From Lepidurus packardi (taxonomy: Eukaryota; Arthropoda; Branchiopoda; Notostraca; Triopsidae), in the NCBI GenBank assembly GCA_023053545.1, contig JAKZAN010000006.1, positions 8,195,851 to 8,259,850 of the forward strand: DNA of 64,000 nucleotides. Direction: 5' to 3'. Both the position numbers and the translations under genes were made by a program. Shown piece by piece: positions 57,068 through 64,000 of this stretch. The stretch's first letter is position 1, and each line of letters begins with the position of its first letter. The notes below the pieces were generated by a model that worked only from the letters and a program-made list of their open reading frames with translations, was not told where the DNA came from and did not search any database.

Positions 57068-60000
57068 TTAATTCACGACGAAATCTTGCAAATTTCTTGG
57101 CGCGCGGCGTTCCCTGAGGCTATGTCTCAACGGTTGGATTTCATTCGGTGCGTTAACTTCTGGCGGTTCGCCTTCAGGAACAGTAATGAATTCTTCATCG
57201 TTTTCTTGAACATGGTTCTGGTTATCTGAAATGATATCGCCATGATACTTCCTAAAGAAGGTGACGTTACGGGTGACACGGCGTGATCCGTTTTCTGCTG
57301 TGATCATTGTCCCGTTCTGTTGGATGACTTTGAAGGGTTCAGTGTAAAACGGTGTTTGAAGCTTGCAGGTGATCTTATCTCGCTTCAGCAGGACCACGTC
57401 TCCCACTTGGATTTCGCGATGTTTTGACTGTTTGTCTGCATGCATCTTTACCTTAGACTTGTATGTAGCATCACGCTCGCGGACTTCATCGTTGGACGGT
57501 TTAGCCGGAAGTTGAGGTAGTTTTGTCCTTAAGGGTCTGCCAAACATTAGGAACCAAGGTGACTTTCCAGTGCTAGGATGTGGTGCGGCACGGTAATCAA
57601 GTAAGAAACTTGAAATTCTTTGTTTCCAGTTTGCTCCTTCGGCGACAGCGCAACGAAGAGCTTTCTTGATTGTCCTCATAAATCTTTCCACACCTCCATT
57701 AGCTTGGGGCCAACAAGGCGTCACCTTACGGTGTTGAAAATTCATGCTCTTGGCAAAATGAGCAAACTCCGCACTGTTGAAGGGTGGGCCATTATCCGAC
57801 TTGACGGTTTCCGGTATACCGAATAACGAAAAAACTTCGTCTAGTTTTGGAGTAACGGCTGCTGCTGAGGTAGACGATACCTTGCTAACTACGGGATAGC
57901 GGGAGTAGTCGTCGTATGCGACCAACAGGTACTCTCCATTTGGCATTTCTGCAAAGTCGATACTTATTTCAGTCCACGGAAGGGCAGGTAAGGTTGACAT
58001 TTGCAGTGGCTCTGGTTGATTTTTCGTAGAACAAGACTGGCAAGGAATGCAATGATTGATTTTGCTTTCAACTAGTTGGTCCATATTAGGAAACCATACT
58101 TTTTCTCGCAGTAATCCTTTCGTTTTGACGATACCTAAGTGATTCCGATGTGCAACTTCGACTAACCGGTCGGTTAAAGCGTCGGGGATTACGACTTTCG
58201 TTCCTTTCAGGACAAATTCTCCTTTCTGCCATGGAATTACTGACATCTGGTCCATGCATTGCTTCAAGACTTTGAAGCGCTTTTCCTCAGCTTCATTGAA
58301 GTCTAAAGGTCCACTTTGCTTAACCTTTTTAAGAATCTTCACTATGGCTTGAAGTGACTTGTCGTTCTCGGATGCGTCAGCGATCTCTTGAAGTGAAACG
58401 GTCTTCGGTTCAGATTTGAGGCACACCGCGTTGATATAATTTTCGGCCAATGTTTCTTCCCGGGACGAGACGCTTGCGTCCAGGATCGGATGCCTTGACA
58501 TGAAATCGGCCGGGTTGTTTTTTCCAGGCCTGTAATCTACCGAGAACTCGTACTGCTGTAGCTTGAGTATCCATCTTTCAATGCGAGCAGGAGGCTGGAT
58601 TAAAGGTTTGTTAAATAAGGTGACTAGAGGTTTATGGTCGGTTATAACCTTGAAACTCTTTCCGGCCACGTACAAGTGAAAGTGAAAAATTGCCCACGTT
58701 ATGGCAAGTGCTTCTCTTTCCGTTTGGGAGTAACGCGACTCTACATCAGTTAACCTGCGGCTTGCGAACGCGACAGGCGTTTCTTGACCGTCTTTGGAAA
58801 CTTGGACAAGGATTGGTCCAAGCCCCTTTGCACTAGCGTCGACGATAAGAGCAGTGGGCTTCTCGATGTTATAATACGCCAAAGTTGTTGCCTCCCGCAA
58901 ACGCTTTTTTAACTCTTGAAAAGCATATTCTTCTTGCGGACCCCATACCCAAGGATTGTCTTGATGGGTCAGCTTGCGTAGTGGCTCGGCGATTGACGCT
59001 GCATCTTTGATGAACCGGCTACAAAACGTGATCATCCCCAAGAAGCTCGCAACTCCTTCAGCGCTTTCCGGCTGCGGCGCATTGTTGATTGCTTTGATTT
59101 TGTCTTCATCTGGGGCGAGACCTTCGGCGCTAAACTTCAGGCCGTAAAAAGTAAGTTGCTTCTTCTCAAACTCGCATTTTTCGAAGTTGAGTGTAATATT
59201 TTTCTCTGATAGTCGGCGAAGTACTTCTTTGAGGTTCAGATCGTGCTCTTCTTTGTTTCTGCCTGTGACTAGAATGTCGTCACTGCGATTGATGACCCCA
59301 GGTATCCCACTGACGATCTGCCGCACTATGTCGTCAAAAATTTCTGATGCGCAGTTAATGCCGAAATTTAGACGTTTGTAACGGAATAGGCCACGATGCG
59401 TTGCGAAGGTAGTGATGAATCTCGAATCGGGGTGTAACTCAAGTTGATGATACCCCTGGTTCATGTCAAGCTTCGAGAAGAATTTCGCACCGTTGAGATC
59501 CACGATCAGGTCTTCAACTGTCGGAATGACGTGCCTGGTTCGGAGGATCGCTTTGTTTGGGGCCCTCATATCCACACAAACCCTGTATTTGCCCGGCTGC
59601 TTCGGTTTAGGAATGATAAGACATGGGGAAACCCATGGCGTTGGGCCATCAAGGACTGGTTCTATGATGTCGTTCTCTAAGAGTCGATCGAGTTCTTCAG
59701 CCATTGCTTTACGAAGGTGGAAACCAACTCTTCGATGTTTCCGGGCCACTGCGGCTACCGATGAGTCGATGTATAGCTTCACCTGGTGTCCTTCTAGCTT
59801 TCCCAGTCCGCAGAACAGCTTTGGGAAGTCTTTCTTTAGTTGTGAGTGTCCATCTTCGGTGGAGACGACGTTTGTGAAAATTACGAGACCCAGTTCTTCG
59901 GATATTTTGCGGCTGAGTAGGCACTCTGCGTCTTCATCGTTGCTTACGTAAACGGTTGTTAATACTGACGCATATTTAGAAGTGAGTAAAGTTGTGAAAG

Positions 60001-61117
60001 ATCCTAGTATGCTAATCTTCCTTTTCCCGTAAGCAGTGACTTCGTTTTCGACTGGTTCAAGGGGTGCAGCATTGCGTAGCGTTTTGTACGTTTTTTCGCT
60101 GAGAAGATTGCACGTAGATCCGGTGTCAATCATCATCGGTATGGAATCTCCACATATTCCGATTTGGGCGATTGCACTTGATTCGCCTTTGCTTTGAATT
60201 CTGAGGACTGATTCGTCACTGGAGTCTCCTTGCTGTATTTGGTGAACGTGGTCCGTGCGACTGGTGGACTTGCCCATTTGCGAGCTTTTGCATTGATCGG
60301 CGAAATGGTTGAACTTGCCGCAACGTGAACACGTTTTCCCTTTTGCAGGGCATGGCTTATCCTTTTGATGTGGCCAGCTTCTGCCACAATTCCGGCACCG
60401 ATTTTGCATTGGGCATGGCGAGCTGTTGTGTGGCCACGATCCCCCGCAATTTCTGCAGACGTTATGAGTCTTGCTTTTAGGTGTTTCTGGAGCTGCGTTG
60501 CTGTTGAAGTTTCGAGTCTTGACTGCCATAGCTGATTGATCGGAATTCTTCTGAAGGTTTTCTTCATACAGATCAGCTGCTTCCGACGAACGGGCGTGGT
60601 CGAGCATCTTCGTGAGAGACATTTTTTCGCGTAAGAATAATTTGCGGAACGCGCTTGATTTACATCCCTGTATGATCTGAAGCTTAACTTCTGCTTCCAA
60701 ATCTTGAAATTCGCATCGTTGTGCCTGTACTCGTAGGCGAGTGGCGAATATGTCCATTGTTTCACTGTCGTCTTGACGTAGTTGTCTGAACCTGAAAATT
60801 TCCAGTTCTAAATTCTTCTTTGGCAGAAAATACTTGTTTAGTAGGGGTTTTAGCTTTGAGAAGGTGTTCTTTTCTTCAGGCTTTTCTGGAATGCCGTTAA
60901 ACACGTTCACCACCTCTTCGCCCGCGTAATACAGCAACATGGCTTTCCTTCTTCTATCAATTGCCAGTTTTCGAGCCTCTTTATCGTCTTCCTTCTCGAT
61001 GACGTCTAAAGCTTCTAAGAGGTTTTCGAATCCAGATAACCATTGTTCCCATCGGGTGCTGACTGACTGTGGGTCCATGCTTATTCGGAAAGGCTCGTAT
61101 GGAGGTAGAGAAGCCAT
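57068..61117 (-). CDS. Gypsy gag-pol polyprotein, intact, 1349 residues
   Basis: Gag and Pol are fused in one frame starting MASLPPYEPF. Capsid-like gag about 1-195; three zinc knuckles about 221-277, the first two with C-x2-C-x5-H spacing and the third canonical (CSRCGKFNHFADQC); retropepsin site IDTGS at about 330; reverse transcriptase about 480-670; RNase H about 760-880 (IVDASAKGLG, TDHKPL); integrase about 980-1230 with an HHCC finger and the D, D, E residues in IDFAEMPNG, VKSDNGPPF and ANGGVERF. No stop or frameshift interrupts it. The order RT-RNase H-integrase places it in Gypsy/Ty3 rather than Copia. The polymerase box reads RSDD (residue 611 is Arg), where Y, or I in some lineages, is usual. 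Confidence 0.95.
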   Translation of the reverse strand: MASLPPYEPFRISMDPQSVSTRWEQWLSGFENLLEALDVIEKEDDKEARKLAIDRRRKAMLLYYAGEEVVNVFNGIPEKPEEKNTFSKLKPLLNKYFLPKKNLELEIFRFRQLRQDDSETMDIFATRLRVQAQRCEFQDLEAEVKLQIIQGCKSSAFRKLFLREKMSLTKMLDHARSSEAADLYEENLQKNSDQSAMAVKTRNFNSNAAPETPKSKTHNVCRNCGGSWPHNSSPCPMQNRCRNCGRSWPHQKDKPCPAKGKTCSRCGKFNHFADQCKSSQMGKSTSRTDHVHQIQQGDSSDESVLRIQSKGESSAIAQIGICGDSIPMMIDTGSTCNLLSEKTYKTLRNAAPLEPVENEVTAYGKRKISILGSFTTLLTSKYASVLTTVYVSNDEDAECLLSRKISEELGLVIFTNVVSTEDGHSQLKKDFPKLFCGLGKLEGHQVKLYIDSSVAAVARKHRRVGFHLRKAMAEELDRLLENDIIEPVLDGPTPWVSPCLIIPKPKQPGKYRVCVDMRAPNKAILRTRHVIPTVEDLIVDLNGAKFFSKLDMNQGYHQLELHPDSRFITTFATHRGLFRYKRLNFGINCASEIFDDIVRQIVSGIPGVINRSDDILVTGRNKEEHDLNLKEVLRRLSEKNITLNFEKCEFEKKQLTFYGLKFSAEGLAPDEDKIKAINNAPQPESAEGVASFLGMITFCSRFIKDAASIAEPLRKLTHQDNPWVWGPQEEYAFQELKKRLREATTLAYYNIEKPTALIVDASAKGLGPILVQVSKDGQETPVAFASRRLTDVESRYSQTEREALAITWAIFHFHLYVAGKSFKVITDHKPLVTLFNKPLIQPPARIERWILKLQQYEFSVDYRPGKNNPADFMSRHPILDASVSSREETLAENYINAVCLKSEPKTVSLQEIADASENDKSLQAIVKILKKVKQSGPLDFNEAEEKRFKVLKQCMDQMSVIPWQKGEFVLKGTKVVIPDALTDRLVEVAHRNHLGIVKTKGLLREKVWFPNMDQLVESKINHCIPCQSCSTKNQPEPLQMSTLPALPWTEISIDFAEMPNGEYLLVAYDDYSRYPVVSKVSSTSAAAVTPKLDEVFSLFGIPETVKSDNGPPFNSAEFAHFAKSMNFQHRKVTPCWPQANGGVERFMRTIKKALRCAVAEGANWKQRISSFLLDYRAAPHPSTGKSPWFLMFGRPLRTKLPQLPAKPSNDEVRERDATYKSKVKMHADKQSKHREIQVGDVVLLKRDKITCKLQTPFYTEPFKVIQQNGTMITAENGSRRVTRNVTFFRKYHGDIISDNQNHVQENDEEFITVPEGEPPEVNAPNEIQPLRHSLRERRAPRNLQDFVVN

Positions 61118-61187
61118 GCTGAATGCTCTCTGTAATCAGTGTAGAATGCACGGTTTGTTTAAAACAATATTTTTACCTCGTCGCCAA

Positions 61188-62807
61188 TGTAGTGATTACG
61201 TGTGTTTAACCACAGCTGTAATGATCACTGATGACCGTTATTAAGGTCGATATATCAGATAATCCTAGAGTGTGTTTTTGGTCTGCTCGTTAGTCTCTTG
61301 TATTGTACTTTTAACTAACTCCCTTTTCCATTCCCTGGCGCCATCTATCATCGGTCGCTACATTACAAGCTCAATAATTGCAAACATAGGGAGGTACTAT
61401 AGCTGCTTTGCACAAAAGTTATACAAAGTTTGCCCTCTTTTACCCACATGTTTGTGATACCCTGCAGACGTTTTCCACCGTTTTGTCAACTTTCTCTGGG
61501 TTTTGCACTGACCTGAACATCCACAAAACATCAAACGAATTCCAATAGAAAATCGTCACGAAGAATTAAAAACCAGTACAAAAATCTGTACACTCTAGAA
61601 ATGCCGAACTTAGGAGGGGGAAATGTCAGATTTTAAAAAAACATTATAATTTTAAAAAATTTGATTCAAGGAAAATATAGAGTAATAAAAGATAATGTTC
61701 GAAAATCGGTATTATTTCACTTAGATTGGGAAATTTGAGTAAAATAACATTCAATGTGGGAGAGCGACTTACAGTTGGACATGTAGCAGCAAGAACATTT
61801 TTCAAATTGAGCAGAAAAATTGCTATACAAGTTCACAATCATTACAAAAATAGGAACAGTTTCATTCATAAAAATTAATTCAAAATAAAGTGTTATTCTC
61901 CAGAAGGTTGCTTTTAAAATTTCCTTCAAAAATCGTTCAAAAATGAGTCTCGCCCCTTGTCCCTGTACTCAACTTGCCCTTCCTATCCCGCTGTCATTAA
62001 TTACAACTAACTCATTGTACTAATTCATTGTAAAGTTCTAACAATGTTGTTTTAAACGAAAATAAAGTTGAAGCATATTTTATTTAATTCGTTTGGGAGA
62101 GTTTATTTTATTATTTACTCTTCGCTTGGCTATGGGTCCCCCAAAGCCAGATGGCAAGGTATTATCTGCTCCCAGGCAGGGGTTTCACCAGGTACCACCC
62201 GGGTCTCTGTGGCTCACTTTCGCGACTTCGATTGTACTGTACACTCATTTAAACCTAACTAGCCAATGAAAGGCGAAAATTGACTGAAAACTAAACCTAG
62301 GGAAGTCAATAAACTAAAACATCTACCTAAAACTAACCACGAAAAGCACCCAACATCAGAGAACCTTAAACTTCCGGCAAATCCTTCATTGAAGAAGATT
62401 GTGGAGTGAATAAAGTGCTTTGTTCAAAGGTAGAATATATAAAGATAAACAGGCAGAACAAGTAGCCATAGGAATAGAGGGAAGTCGATTGTTGGTGCGA
62501 GCCAAGCCAAATAGTAGGCCGCTCAGCCACCCCTTGCTTTTTGGTTGACAGGACCGTTGGAGATCCAAGATGTAGGGTTGGTCTCGGCAAGTATGCTTAG
62601 AGAGCGATAGAGTCGCAAGAGAGTGGTTGAGAGCGATAGAGTCGCAAGAGAGTGGTTGAGAGCGATAGAGTTGGTATCAAGGATCCGAAATATATTTCAG
62701 TGAATTTCAGTAGTAACGACAGTTGATAGGTAGACCTGGTAAGTGTAACTCTGCACCCAAGTGTGACCCCCTTTTTGAAACCACCGGCCAGCATTTAATC
62801 CGTTACA
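61188..62807 (-). repeat. 5' LTR of the Gypsy element (full, about 1620 bp)
   Basis: Ends are TG...CA on either strand. U3 spans 62807-62417. It contains a TATATA box at 62441-62436 and, 25 nt downstream, a plausible initiator C/ACTTT whose A is 62416, taken as the start of R. The U5 end abuts the primer-binding site. Confidence 0.85.
62602..62675. repeat. 29-bp repeats in the LTR U3
   Basis: GAGCGATAGAGTCGCAAGAG starts at 62602 and 62631 and, truncated, at 62660. Short tandem repeats in U3 are commonly enhancer elements; that role is inferred. Confidence 0.8.
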
Positions 62808-63137
62808 CAAGTTACAGTCCATTCCGTACATTCAGTCGATGATGATGACACGACCACAGAAGAAAGTCCCCTTACGGTGTTCATGACGAATCTTTCGCTC
62901 TTGATCTGGTAGCTGAAAGTGTAGAGCTTAATCGGCGTAAATCTGGAATCAATCGGACTGACGATCTTCAAAGTAGATTCTTGAGGCTTTTCAGTGATGA
63001 TCCGGGACTTGCAGGAACTTCAAAGAAGGCAGGAATCCTTCTTGGGTAGGAGTTCTTCAGGCTTGAGCATGTAGATGTAGAGCTCTGGGTGACCATGTTC
63101 CACTTCCTTGGTTTGAAAAGGTCGTAGATATTATTAA

Positions 63138-63270
63138 TGTTCGAACTGCCCGCCAAAGACCGAAACTGCTGTCTAAGGTTAGCCACCATCACAACGAAAA
63201 CCCCCCAACGATATCTTCATCATGAATTGCCCGCCAAAGAGCGTCACTGCTGTCTTAGGTTAGCCACCAC
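63138..63270 (-). repeat. Two inverted copies of the 80-bp minisatellite unit
   Basis: The reverse complements of GGCGGTGGCTAACC and GACAGCAGTG appear twice here, opposite in orientation to the array at 53174-54053, with more divergence. Confidence 0.85.
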
Positions 63271-63449
63271 CACCACCGATTCTAAAGCGTGACTTAGGGA
63301 AAAGTGAACAAATTTAAAATTAAAACTTAAAAGAAAACTCAACAATACAAACTGCATGCAAGTGGGCTCTTTGTTATCCTTCTCAGTAATCTTAAAAATG
63401 GCTTCAAAATCTTGTGATCCATATTCGACTTCAATCCAAATATTCGATC

Positions 63450-63990
63450 CAAATAGCCTTCTATTTGCTCGCCTGAAAGAAACAATGAGTAGTAAAAACT
63501 TATAAATTTAAATTTAAAGTGTTACTACCATCAATCCGAAGCTCCCCACGACCTTTAAACTGAAATCGGATTCGTTAGATTTTGACCTTTTGGCACAGGA
63601 TTGTGTGTTCCTTTTTACCTTCATTTCGCCACCGAAAACTAGAAAAAGACTTTGCTATCCTTTAAAGTAATCTTAAAAATGGCTACAAAATCTTGTGATC
63701 CATATAGACTTCAAATAGACCTATATTTGCTCGCCTGAAAGAAACAATGAGTAGTAAAAACTTATAAATGTAAATTTAAAGTGTTACTACCATAACACCG
63801 AAGCTCCCTATGAACTTTAAACTGAAATCAGATTCGTTAGATGTTGACCTCTTTGAATCTCTTACTCGGCCCTCTTCAACACCACATACGCAATACCGTG
63901 CCTTTCCTGTTGGTCCTCCACAGGCCCCACAATGCACCCGAACCACGCCCACTAAAACCCAGAGAAACTCCATTGCTAGCGTTTAAGACT
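63450..63990 (-). repeat. Inverted, duplicated copies of the splice-bordered module and block Z
   Basis: 63474-63645 and 63660-63850 are two successive copies of the module at 52981-53157, reversed. 63850-63990, reversed, matches block Z at 50872-50990 (CTTAAACGNTAGCAANGGAG, GTGGGCGTGGTTCGGGTGCA). In the second copy Z and the module are directly joined. Confidence 0.8.
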
Positions 63991-64000
63991 TACCACACTG

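Larger units (their letters stand above)
55707..62807 (-). mobile_element. Gypsy-type (Metaviridae) LTR retrotransposon
   Basis: Minus-strand element. In its own orientation: 5' LTR 62807-61188 (TGTAACGG ... CACTACA), primer-binding site TGGCGACGAGGTAAAA at 61186-61171, one gag-pol frame 61117-57068, an A-tract, then a shorter 3' LTR 56935-55707. Where both LTRs exist (1229 bp) I find only two substitutions, so insertion is recent. No env-like frame. I find no clean target-site duplication (flanks AGCTC and CAAGT). Confidence 0.93.

Noticed and set aside
55707..62807. Target-site duplication around the Gypsy element
   Set aside because: Flanking bases AGCTC and CAAGT differ; I could not justify any 4-6 bp duplication.

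Overview
The window is animal nuclear DNA, most likely from a branchiopod crustacean of the Daphnia type. The evidence is arthropod-style genes (frazzled, chico-type IRS, Patronin), a protostome ionotropic receptor, many introns of only 55-75 bp, and dispersed MITE, pogo and Gypsy repeats. The species assignment is inference; the gene identities rest on domain order and on exon models whose reading phases close across every junction.

Layout. 1-8681 (+): 3' part of frazzled/DCC, the netrin receptor, 21 visible exons ending in the P3 motif. 9573-11345 (+): an intronless ionotropic receptor. 12387-18241 (+): a complete insulin receptor substrate, 10 exons and 1712 residues, with PH and PTB domains and 12 YxxM motifs. 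20261-44539 (+): Patronin/CAMSAP, 28 exons and about 1978 residues, with a 13.7-kb first intron. Inside that intron, on the same strand, lies a 1655-codon open frame (25294-30261) of unknown family. Its last codons contain a phase-0 splice donor that would join it in frame to Patronin exon 2. 45389-46607 (-): TBC1D7, six exons, tail to tail with Patronin.

From about 46.7 kb to the end the window is repeat-dominated. It holds a TATCAA-rich tract, diverged copies of a module about 1 kb long with splice-like borders (49.0-52.2 kb), an 80-bp minisatellite (53.17-54.05 kb), a tRNA-like relic, and a young Gypsy-type LTR retrotransposon on the minus strand (55707-62807) with an intact 1349-codon gag-pol. 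Beyond it (63.1-64.0 kb) are inverted copies of the minisatellite and modules.

Functionally the single-copy genes cover axon guidance (frazzled), chemosensation (the ionotropic receptor), insulin/PI3K signalling (IRS), TSC-Rheb-mTORC1 control (TBC1D7) and microtubule minus-end protection (Patronin). They are neighbours, not an operon.

The most interesting points are the giant candidate alternative N-terminus of Patronin; a Patronin cassette exon open in two frames, one of them Cys/His/Trp-rich; an array of seven symmetric phase-1 Patronin exons; and the retrotransposon's 3' end, where U3 is absent and an A-tract abuts the LTR at the position predicted as the element's own transcription start.
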